Shown here: positions 1 through 10,300 of the stretch, one piece after another
How positions within the stretch are numbered: the first letter of the stretch is position 1
Layout: the number at the start of each line of letters is the position of its first letter
From: Azospirillum soli
GTDB lineage: Bacteria; Pseudomonadota; Alphaproteobacteria; Azospirillales; Azospirillaceae
Length of the DNA: 64,000 nucleotides
Direction: 5' to 3'
Assembly: GCF_017876165.1 (NCBI RefSeq)
Contig: NZ_JAGINQ010000021.1
Coordinates: forward strand, 30,674 to 94,673
Notes under the pieces: generated by a model
Told to the model about the DNA's origin: nothing
Seen by the model: the letters and a program-made list of their open reading frames with translations, nothing else
Databases searched by the model: none
Program-made: the position numbers and the translations under genes

Positions 1-229
1 GGGCCGCCCGCACCGCTGCCGCCGGGATGCCCACCGGCTCCGTTCCATCCTTCAAAGCGGCGGCCACGATCTGCGGAATGCGCTCCGCCCCCGTTTCCCA
101 GCGCGAGATCTTGGCGCGGTCGTAACGGCGGTTCAGCCGCTCGTTCAGCCAGCCGACCAGCGCCTGCTGGTTCATGCCGCGCTGTTCGCGGTAGCTGCGC
201 AGCTCCTCGCCGGTCATCTCACGGGCCAC
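1..229 (-). CDS. XRE-type helix-turn-helix protein, N-terminal part (possible ParA partition ATPase)
   Basis: Only the first 76 or so codons lie in the window; the gene runs off the left edge. The visible protein is an N-terminal helix-turn-helix of the XRE/lambda-Cro class: the stretch reading QQALVGWLN and the following KISRWETG are the typical helix 2/3 and post-helix signature. I start at GTG 229 because GGGGGA lies just upstream; ATG 217 in the same frame is an alternative. Partition ATPases of some alphaproteobacterial plasmids carry such an HTH, and the gene sits next to repA in the same orientation, so a ParA-like protein is the best inference. A plain regulator of replication is equally possible because the ATPase domain is outside the window. 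Confidence 0.6.
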   Translation of the reverse strand, partial: MAREMTGEELRSYREQRGMNQQALVGWLNERLNRRYDRAKISRWETGAERIPQIVAAALKDGTEPVGIPAAAVRAA

Positions 230-343
230 GGGGTTCCCCCAATTTGGGTAACGACCCGTGCACCATCGGTCATGTTGATGGTGGTGTCAACTTCGGTGAT
301 GCACAGATGACGGCATCGGGGATGATGGTCGTGCTGCCCGGCG

Positions 344-405
344 CGTACTCCTGCGATTCACCATCGCAAGAGTACGCGGCCGGTTCTTCTCATCCCAAGA
401 GTACG
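344..405. repeat. iteron cluster downstream of repA
   Basis: Three copies of the 15-bp element CATCNCAAGAGTACG found on the other side of repA: two in direct orientation (362-376, 391-405) and one inverted (about 344-357). The inverted copy and 362-376 form a back-to-back palindrome with a short centre. The last copy overlaps the repA stop codon. They are probably extra RepA binding sites, which could serve autoregulation, copy-number control (handcuffing), or control of the XRE/ParA-like gene at the left edge. Confidence 0.75.
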
Positions 406-1325
406 AACTGGCGCTCCGGCACCGGCGGGCGCGAGGGGTGCAGAACCAAGCCCTGCTCGTCGATCGACACCTTCGCGTCCGGATAGACGGCCAAAGCGGC
501 CTTCAACGCGTCCTGGAAGCGCGGCTTGAACTGGAAGACGTTCTTGTAGCCGGCCCCGAACTGGCCGTGCAGCGCCGTCCAGGTCACCGGAGTCGCCGCC
601 CCCAGAACGTGCAGCCGGTAGGCCAGCCAGATGTAAATGTCGATGGCCATGCTCTTGTTGGAAATCAGCTTGATGGCCGGTTCCCACACCGGGACGGGAT
701 GCTCGCGCAGTGCCTTGAAGAAGCTGTCGCTGAGCCGCACTGTGTCCACCCACAGGCGGAGCTGCTGGTCTTCGTCCGAATCGTAAAGCTGGATGCCGCC
801 TTTGACGATGGTGTCCTTGGCGAATTCGGACTTCTTGTTGCCCCGGTCCCAGATGAAGGTCAGGTTGCAGGCGGAAATGCGGTTCGCCTGCTCCTTCACG
901 TCACGGTACGACTTGCCGCCGGTGGAGACGTTCATGCGCCCCATCCAGTCGCGCATCGAGGCGCCCAGCTCCACCTCAGGGCTTCCGGTCTGAATGGCGC
1001 GGGTCTGAAGGTACAGCAGGATGAGGCGCGCCCGGCTGCCGTAGGGCACGCCGAACAATTTCGTGCTGCCGTCGCCGTCCGGCAAGCGGCCGGGTTCGAT
1101 CAGCAGCTTGACCTTGTGGCCAGACCGCTCCCAATGCTGCTCGTCGGGAAGCGCCTTGTGTGGCAGGCTGGTCAGGCAGAAGCCGGCGTAGGTGATGCCC
1201 AGCGCCTTGCTCTCGGTCGCCAGAGCCTCGGCCGCCAGATCGACGAAGGGACGTTCCTGTTCGGGGACCAGACGCCGGGCGTCGTTGACGCCATGTGTCC
1301 GGATCAGCTCATGCAACGTGCCCAT
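390..1325 (-). CDS. repA: RepA-family replication initiation protein
   Basis: A 311-residue protein that I recognise as a plasmid RepA of the RepA_C type, the initiator that binds iterons and opens the origin. The body from about residue 95 to 290 has the family's compact winged-helix character, with segments such as RARLILLYLQ, SYRDVKEQANRIS and KLISNKSMAIDIYIWLAYRL. The gene is flanked on both sides by copies of the same 15-bp iteron, which supports an initiator role independently of homology. It reads away from the main iteron array at 1382-1719, so the array is both its promoter region and the likely origin. ATG 1325 is the natural start. Iterons next to the start suggest self-repression by RepA. 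Confidence 0.85.
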   Translation of the reverse strand: MGTLHELIRTHGVNDARRLVPEQERPFVDLAAEALATESKALGITYAGFCLTSLPHKALPDEQHWERSGHKVKLLIEPGRLPDGDGSTKLFGVPYGSRARLILLYLQTRAIQTGSPEVELGASMRDWMGRMNVSTGGKSYRDVKEQANRISACNLTFIWDRGNKKSEFAKDTIVKGGIQLYDSDEDQQLRLWVDTVRLSDSFFKALREHPVPVWEPAIKLISNKSMAIDIYIWLAYRLHVLGAATPVTWTALHGQFGAGYKNVFQFKPRFQDALKAALAVYPDAKVSIDEQGLVLHPSRPPVPERQFVLLG

Positions 1326-1381
1326 GCCACTCTCCCATCATGCGGTCAGCAGTGTGGCGATTTTCCCGCCGTCGTTCAATT

Positions 1382-1719
1382 CGTACTCTTGAGAGCAGAC
1401 CTAGTAGGTTAACTAGTAGATTCTCTATTAGTTGATTCATCACAAGAGTACGGGGGAAAAGCCGAGTCGGCCCGAGTCGTCTATCTCAGGAGTGCGCACC
1501 CCCATCCCAGGAGTACGAGGGACATCTCCACGGGCGCGGTACCGACTCATCACAAGAGTACGCGGATTCCGGCGAATCGGCCTTTCTTCGCTTTCCGGCA
1601 TGGTACGCGATTCGGATTTCCAGGCCGATTCGGAGTCGCGGGCTGTCCAACCATCGCAAGAGTACGCAGCGCGAGCGTGGCGAGACCCCCAACCGTCGCC
1701 CATCCATCGCAAGAGTACG
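1382..1719. repeat. iteron array, probable replication origin (oriV)
   Basis: Copies of CATCNCAAGAGTACG lie at 1438-1452, 1482-1496 (degenerate), 1503-1517, 1548-1562, 1652-1666 and 1705-1719 on the plus strand, with one inverted copy at about 1382-1396. Start-to-start distances are 44, 21, 45, 104 and 53 bp, close to whole multiples of a 10.5-bp helical turn, so all direct copies face roughly the same side of the DNA. Two copies share an extended GA-T/C-TCATCACAAGAG context. The array lies between divergent repA and pmtA. I see no clear DnaA box. Open frames across this region merely translate the repeats and are not genes. Confidence 0.8.
1401..1437. other. AT-rich segment, candidate DNA-unwinding element
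   Basis: A 37-bp AT-rich stretch in otherwise GC-rich DNA, placed between the inverted iteron (1382-1396) and the first direct iteron (1438). It holds the short repeat CTAGTAG twice (1401, 1413) and small inverted repeats (CTAGT/ACTAG and AACTA/TAGTT). Position and composition fit the melting region of an iteron origin. It also overlaps where the repA promoter should be, so a promoter role is a reasonable alternative. Confidence 0.5.
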
Positions 1720-1819
1720 CATCTGATGCGCGTGTCCGAGGGAACACTTGGCTTCACAGCGTCTTTCATGGCTGGCCGAAGCCCGTTATGGTCCCGGTCC
1801 AGAAAACGCGAGGAGACCC

Positions 1820-2455
1820 ATGGACGCCGATTCCATCCGCGCCGCCTATCGGCGGTACGCCCGTTTCTACGACCATGTGTTCGGAAACCTGCTGGCGTCC
1901 GGCCGGCACGCCGCCGTCGAATGGATCAACCGGCGTGGCGGCCTGCGGGTTCTGGAGGTGGGCGTGGGCACCGGCATTTCGCTGTCCGACTACCGCAAGG
2001 ACAACCGCGTCACTGGCATCGACCTGTCCACCGACATGCTGAAGGTCGCGCAGGAGCGCGTGGAGCGCGAGCGGCTCGACAACGTCGAGGGGCTGCTGGA
2101 GATGGACGCCGGCAAGCTGGCCTTCGCCGACGGCAGCTTCGATCTGGTCGTCGCCATGTATGTGATGACCGTCGTCCCCGACCCGCAGGGCACCATGGCG
2201 GAGCTGGAACGGGTCTGCAAACCGGGCGGCGACATCCTGATCGTCAACCACTTCGCCGCCGACAAACCGGGCATCCGCCGCTCGGTCGAAGGCTGGATGG
2301 CGCCCTTCTCCAAGAAGCTCGGCTGGCGGCCGGACTTCACGCTCGACACGCTGATGTCGGGCTCCCGCCTGAAGGTGGAGGAGTTGCAGACCGTTCCCCC
2401 CTTCGGTCTGTTCAGCCTGCTCCACTGCCGCCGCGACGCCGACGCCCTGGCGTAA
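1820..2455 (+). CDS. pmtA: phosphatidylethanolamine N-methyltransferase (PmtA-type)
   Basis: A 211-residue class I SAM-dependent methyltransferase. Motif I reads VLEVGVGTG at residues 44-52 and the following acidic strand VTGIDLS at 65-70, the arrangement seen in the small soluble PmtA enzymes of alphaproteobacteria, which methylate phosphatidylethanolamine stepwise to phosphatidylcholine at the membrane. The N-terminal YRRYARFYDHVFG also fits this family. I chose ATG 1820 because AGGAG lies just upstream; an in-frame start at 1748 would run through origin sequence. The gene stands alone beside the origin. PmtA is likely (family recognition); a ubiquinone-type or general methyltransferase is the alternative. 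Confidence 0.75.
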   Translation: MDADSIRAAYRRYARFYDHVFGNLLASGRHAAVEWINRRGGLRVLEVGVGTGISLSDYRKDNRVTGIDLSTDMLKVAQERVERERLDNVEGLLEMDAGKLAFADGSFDLVVAMYVMTVVPDPQGTMAELERVCKPGGDILIVNHFAADKPGIRRSVEGWMAPFSKKLGWRPDFTLDTLMSGSRLKVEELQTVPPFGLFSLLHCRRDADALA

Positions 2456-2491
2456 CGGGAAGGGGCGTAACGGGAACCCAGCCGCAGCGCC

Positions 2492-2530
2492 GGAGTTTTC
2501 AAACCGTCGTTGAACGGATTTGAAAACTCC
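2492..2530 (+). promoter_or_regulatory. long inverted repeat abutting the start codon of the sugar ABC operon
   Basis: GGAGTTTTCAAA (2492-2503) is perfectly repeated in inverse at 2519-2530, and inside it CCGT/ACGG (2504-2507, 2514-2517) extends the pairing to 16 bp with a single unpaired base. The right arm ends at the base before ATG 2531. It has no following T-run, so it is unlikely to be a simple terminator for pmtA. It could be an operator (LacI-type repressors often control such sugar operons) or an RNA hairpin that masks translation start. Confidence 0.6.
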
Positions 2531-3786
2531 ATGGCGGGGCTGTGCGCGATCATCGTGGCGTTGCTGCTGACGGCGTCCCCGGCTGTGGGGGCGACGGTCA
2601 CGCTTGCGTGCAGCGGGCTGGGCATCGCTGCCGACCTCTGCCGCGACGGGGCGCAGGCCTGGGCCAGGAACACCGGGAACGAGGTCCGCTTCGTCTCCCC
2701 GCCGAAGGGTGCCGGGGAACAGCTGGCACTTTACCAGCAGCTTCTCGCCGCCGGTTCGGCGGACATCGACGTGTTCCAGATCGACGTGGTCTGGCCAGGC
2801 ATCCTCGGCAACTACTTTGTCGATCTGAAGGACCATGTCGATCCGCAGATCCTCGACCGGCACCTGCCGGCCATGGTCGAGGCCGCGACCGTCAAGGGCC
2901 GGCTGGTCGGGCTGCCCTGGTTCGCCGATGTCGGCCTGCTCTACGTCCGCAAGGACCTGCTGGACGCGCACCATCGCCCGATCCCCGAGACCTGGGACGA
3001 GCTAGAGGACACCGCCGCCCTGATCCAGCGGGCGGAGCGCGCCGCCGGCAACGACCGGCTGTGGGGCTATGTCTGGCAGGGCCGGGCCTACGAGGGGCTG
3101 ACCGTCAACGCCCTGGAATGGATCGCCAGCCGCAACGGCGGCACCATCGTCGATCCCGCCGGCACCATCACCATCGACAACCCCCGCGCCGCCGAGGCCC
3201 TAACCGCCGCTCACGCCTGGGTCGGGGCCATCAGCCCGCCGGGCGTCCTGAACTACATGGAGGAGGAGGCGCGCGGCGTCTTCCAGTCCGGCAACGCCGT
3301 CTTCATGCGCAACTGGCCCTATGCCTGGACGCTGGTGGACGGACCCGACAGCCCGGTGCGCGGCAAGGTCGCCGTGGCGCCATTGCCCAAGGGAGGAGCC
3401 GACGGCCGGCACGCCGCGACGCTCGGCGGGCAGATGCTGGCGGTCAGCAAATTCTCGGCGCACATTCCGGAGGCCGTAGACCTCGCCCGCCACCTGACCG
3501 ATCTGGCCGAGCAGAAGCGCCGCGCCATCCACGGCGGCGCGAACCCGACCATCCCCAGCCTGTACGAGGATCCGGATGTCCTCGCCGCCAACCCCTTCCT
3601 GGGCGAACTAGCGAAGGCGGTCGGCAACACCGTCAACCGCCCCGCCCAGGCCACGGGCATGCGTTACAACCAAGTCTCGGCCGAGTTCTCCGCTACCGTC
3701 CACGAGATTCTCACCGGCCGGCGCGGCGCCAAGGAGGCGCTGGCCGACCTCGATCGCGCGCTGGTGCGCGTCAGCCGGGGCGGGCG

Positions 3787-3793
<7 letters not shown>
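2531..3793 (+). CDS. periplasmic sugar-binding protein of trehalose/maltose-type ABC transporter (ThuE-like)
   Basis: A 420-residue extracellular solute-binding protein (family 1). Starting at ATG 2531 gives a good signal peptide (hydrophobic residues 2-16 ending SPAVGA) followed by the mature start TVTLACSG; TTG 2510 would add seven residues. The pattern YQQLLAAGSADIDVFQIDVVW and later FMRNWPYAW are characteristic of the trehalose/maltose binding proteins of rhizobial ThuE type. It captures the sugar in the periplasm for the two permeases and ATPase that follow. Its stop overlaps the next gene by 7 bp, showing a tight operon. Substrate is inferred from family resemblance; other alpha-glucosides or polyols cannot be excluded. 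Confidence 0.8.
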
Positions 3794-4683
<890 letters not shown>

Positions 4684-4686
4684 TCC

Positions 4687-5520
<834 letters not shown>

Positions 5521-5523
5521 GGC

Positions 5524-6579
<1,056 letters not shown>

Positions 6580-6668
6580 TGTCCTTGCGGGCTACGCCCA
6601 TTCAGACATTGTCGGATGGGACCATCCGGCGCGATATCACGACTCCCGAAAGCGAGAGAGGGTGGCGG

Positions 6669-7031
6669 ATGATGAAAAAGGCCTTCAGGCTGGCGGCGTG
6701 GCTGTGCGTCGCGATCATCGTCGCGCTTTCCCTGTTGCCCAGCGACAGCATGGCGCGGACCGGCGCCGACAGCCGGCTGGAGCACGCCATGGCCTACGCC
6801 GGCACAGCCTTCTTCGTCGGGCTTGGCTATCTGGAGGAGGAGCACTGGGCCATGCTGGCCGGCCTCATGGCCGCGCTGGCCGGAGCGATGGAGGTGTTGC
6901 AGTATTTTTCGCCTGGCCGGCATCCGGGTTTTGCGGATTTCGCGGCCAGTTCGCTCGGCGGCTTGGTCGGGCTGGCGGTCGCGTGGCGGGCGACCAAAAT
7001 CAACGGCTTCAAGGGAAGCTTCAGGGCGTGA
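6669..7031 (+). CDS. VanZ-like small membrane protein
   Basis: A 120-residue protein with about four hydrophobic segments and the VanZ-family core: SRLEHAMAYAG in the middle and EVLQYFSPGR followed by FADFAASSLGG towards the end. Members are integral membrane proteins of unclear biochemical role (VanZ itself gives low-level teicoplanin resistance). I start at the first of two adjacent ATG codons (6669) because the longer frame from 6576 adds a non-hydrophobic, arginine-rich extension overlapping the ATPase gene. It may be co-transcribed with the ABC operon, ending just before the tRNA gene. Confidence 0.7.
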   Translation: MMKKAFRLAAWLCVAIIVALSLLPSDSMARTGADSRLEHAMAYAGTAFFVGLGYLEEEHWAMLAGLMAALAGAMEVLQYFSPGRHPGFADFAASSLGGLVGLAVAWRATKINGFKGSFRA

Positions 7032-7078
7032 CCGGCGTGAAGCCGCATGTCTGACGCCAGCTGTCTGAAGCGGGATGG

Positions 7079-7161
7079 TGGAAGGGGCTGGATTCGAACC
7101 AGCGTACGCTGACGCGGGCAGATTTACAGTCTGCTGCCTTTAACCACTCGGCCACCCTTCC
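7079..7161 (-). tRNA. tRNA-Tyr (anticodon GTA)
   Basis: Read on the minus strand the 83 nt fold into a full cloverleaf: acceptor GGAAGGG with CCCTTCC, D-arm GCC/GGC, anticodon stem GCAGA/TCTGC with loop CTGTAAA (GTA = Tyr), a long 14-nt variable region as expected for a class II bacterial tRNA-Tyr, and T-arm GCTGG-TTCGAAT-CCAGC. The discriminator is A and CCA is not encoded. An apparently unique decoding gene on this replicon supports chromid status, although other copies elsewhere cannot be seen. Confidence 0.95.
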
Positions 7162-7351
7162 ATCGGGTCCCGGCGAAGCTTGGGCCCGGCCGGGGCGCGA
7201 TATCTAGCGGGACCGCCGGCCCAGGTCAAGCACCTTCACGCATCGTCCGCATGAGGATTTTCCGCAACCACAGCGCACCGCGCGCCGTGGAAGCGCCCGG
7301 CCATGGCTTTGCGGCGGACTTCGTAAGTGGTATGAAGGAGAAAGCCGCCGG

Positions 7352-10300
7352 TTGTCGCGCGTGACGGGCATTTCGGAGAGCAGAAGCGGCGCGGCAGAGC
7401 CACCTGCTCCCAACTCAGAGTTGTTCATGGACGTTTTTGTCACAGCGTCAAAGTATTCGGTCGGCGAAAAACTCCACCACGGCGCCCTGGTGAGCGTCTA
7501 TCGCGGCGCGCGGGTGGAAGACGGCCTGCCGGTCGTGCTGAAGCGTCTGGAGCGTCCCCGTCCCAATTCCTCCGACGTGCCGCGCTTCCGGCACGAGTAC
7601 GCGCTCGCCCGCGCGCTGGCGAGCCATGGCATCGTCGAGATGCTGGAACTGTACGAGGGGCGCGACGGCCCGACGCTTGTCATGCGCGACCATGGCGGCA
7701 AGAGCCTGGACCGCCTTCTGCGGGACGAACGGCCGACCCTGCTGGAATCGCTGCGCATCGCGGCGTCTGCCGCCGCCGCGCTGGGGTCCGTCCACGCGCG
7801 CGACGTCATCCACAAGGACGTCACCCCGGCCAACATCGTGTGGAACCGCGCCACAGGCGTGGTCGAGCTGATCGACTTCGGCATCGCCGCCGAATTGGCG
7901 CGCGAGACGGCCAGCGCCGGCGCGCAGGTGTTCGAAGGGACGCTGGCTTACATCGCGCCCGAACAGACCGGGCGTATGAACCGCAGCATCGACTGGCGCG
8001 CCGACTTCTATGGCCTCGGTGCCACGCTCTACGAACTGCTGACCGGCCGCGTGCCCTTCGAGGGCGACGACACGCTGGCCGTGGTGCACGGCCACATCGC
8101 CCGCGCGCCCGTCCCGCCGCACAGCCTGAACCCGTCCATCCCGCAGCCCGTTTCCGCCCTCGTCCTCAAGCTGCTCGCCAAGGATCCGGAGGACCGCTAC
8201 CAGAGCGCCCACGGCCTGCTGGCCGACCTTGGCGCCTGCATCGCAGCGCTGGAGGCCGGGCGGCCCGTGCCCGCCTTCCCGCTGGGCAGCGAGGACCGCA
8301 GCGAGCGCTTCCGCATCCCCGAACGACTCTATGGGCGGGAGGAACAGGCCGCCCGCCTGCTGACCGCCTATGAGCGGGTCTGCGTCGGCCATGCCGAGCT
8401 GCTGCTGGTCGCCGGCCAGCCGGGCATCGGCAAATCCGCCTTGGTGCATGAGGTGCACAAGCCCATGGCCGCCAAGCGCGGCCACCTCGTGGAAGGCAAG
8501 TTCGACCAGTTCAACCGCTCCGTCCCCTTCGCGGCGCTGATCCAGGCCTTCGACCAGCTGGCCCGCCGCCTGCTGGCCGAACCCGAAGCGGTGCTGGAGG
8601 AGCGCCGCGCCGCGCTGGCCCAGGCGGTCGGCGGCAACGGCGCGCTGATCACCGAGCTGATCCCCGCCTTCGCGCTGATCCTCGGCGACCAGCCAGCGGT
8701 GCCGCGCTTGGGGCCGGCGGAAAGCGAGTTGCGCTTCCAGCTGACCTTCCAGAATTTCGTGATGGCGCTGGCCACGCCTGACCGGCCGCTGGTGCTATTC
8801 CTGGACGACCTGCAATGGGCCGACCGCCCGTCGCTGGACCTGCTGGCGAAGCTGGTCGGCGACCCGGAAATGCGCCACCTGCTGGTGATCGGCGCCTACC
8901 GCGACGGCGAGGTTCCCACCGGCCATCCGCTGAACAAGGCGGTGGAGGCCGTGCTGGTCGCCGGCGGCGCGGTCGAGACGATGACCATCGGCCCGCTGGA
9001 GGCCGAGGCGGTGTGCGGTCTGGTCGCCGAGACCCTGCGCGTCGATGAGGCCGAGGCCCGGCCGCTGGCCGAGATCTGCCGGACGAAGACCGAGGGCAAC
9101 CCCTTCTTCCTGGCCCAGTTCCTGCTCTCTCTCCATCAGGACGGGCTGATCGAATTCGACCGCGCGGCCGGGGCGTGGCGCTGGGACCGGGAAGCGGTGT
9201 CCGGCCACGCCAGCACCGCCAACGTGGTCGAGCTGATGGTCGGCAAGCTGCAACGCCTGCCGGAGGCGACGCAGCGCGCGCTCAGCGTTGCGGCCTGCGT
9301 CGGTAACCGCTTCGACCTCAACACCCTGTCGGTCGCGGCCGATCTGCCGCCGGCCACGCTGGTCGGCGCCCTGTGGCCCGCGCTAAGGGAAGAGTTGGTG
9401 GTGCCGGTGGACGCCGCCTACCGCTACATGGCGCAGGTTTCTGGCGACCCGTCGGAGGACGAGACGGCCAGGGCGACGCTCGCCGCCGGCTATCGCTTCC
9501 TGCACGACCGCGTGCAGCAGGCCGCCTACGCCCTGATCCCGGAGGCCGAACGCGCGGCCACCCACCGGACCATCGGCCGGCTGATGCTGGCGCGCGCCGA
9601 CGCAGGCACCCGGCACGAACGGCTGTTCGACATCCTCGGCCACATCAACCAGGGCCGCGCGCTGATTGAGGACGCGGCCGAACGCCGCTCCGTCGCCCGC
9701 TTGAACCTGGAGGCCGCGCGGCGCGCCAACGAATCCGCCGCCTTCGAACCGGCGGTCGAATACGCGGAAACCGGTATCGCGCTGCTGGGCGAGGACGGCT
9801 GGGCCAGCGACTATGCCCTGGCGCTGGACCTGCACGAGGTGGCGTTGCAGGCGGCCAGCGTCGGCAGCGACTACGCCAAGGTGGACCAGCTGGCCGGCCT
9901 CGTCACCCGGCGGGCGCGCACGCCGACCGACGCCGCCCGCACCCAGATCCTGCACATGAGCAGCCTGATGGCGCGCGGTGACCTCGTCGGGGCCATCGAC
10001 GTCGGCTACGCGGCGGCGCGCATGCTGAACATCCGCTTGCTGAAGCAGCGCGGACCGCTGGGCGGGGTGAAGCTGCTGCTGCAGGGCTGGTGGGCGATGC
10101 TGCGGCACGACCATTTTCCGCCGCCCCCGCCTAAGGACGCCGTCCTGGCCCACTGGACCAGCGAGGTGCTGTCGGTCCTGCTGACCGCCGCCTTCGTCGC
10201 CAAGCGGGAACTGTGGCTGCCCAACGCCGTCCGCCACATCGAGGCGGGTCTGGCGAGCGGCACGCCGATCGAGTTGGCGTCCGCCTACACCGGCTGGCTG

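Noticed and set aside
438..1412. Plus-strand open frame of 324 codons over repA
   Set aside because: It is the antisense shadow of repA, rich in His/Gln/Val, with no motif or start signal.
1382..1719. CRISPR array
   Set aside because: The repeats are short (15 bp), unevenly spaced, occur in both orientations, and border a RepA gene; no cas genes.
1432..2523. Long frames crossing the origin and pmtA region, including repeats of the peptide AYSCDGW/VLLRW
   Set aside because: The repeated peptide is only the translation of the 15-bp iterons in several frames; no ribosome site, and the frame runs antisense or out of frame through pmtA.
2542..3786. Long N-terminal extension of the MalF-type permease
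   Set aside because: The part before ATG 3787 is the binding-protein gene read in another frame (Arg/Pro/Gly-rich); the true start has a clean membrane N-terminus and overlaps the upstream stop by 7 bp.
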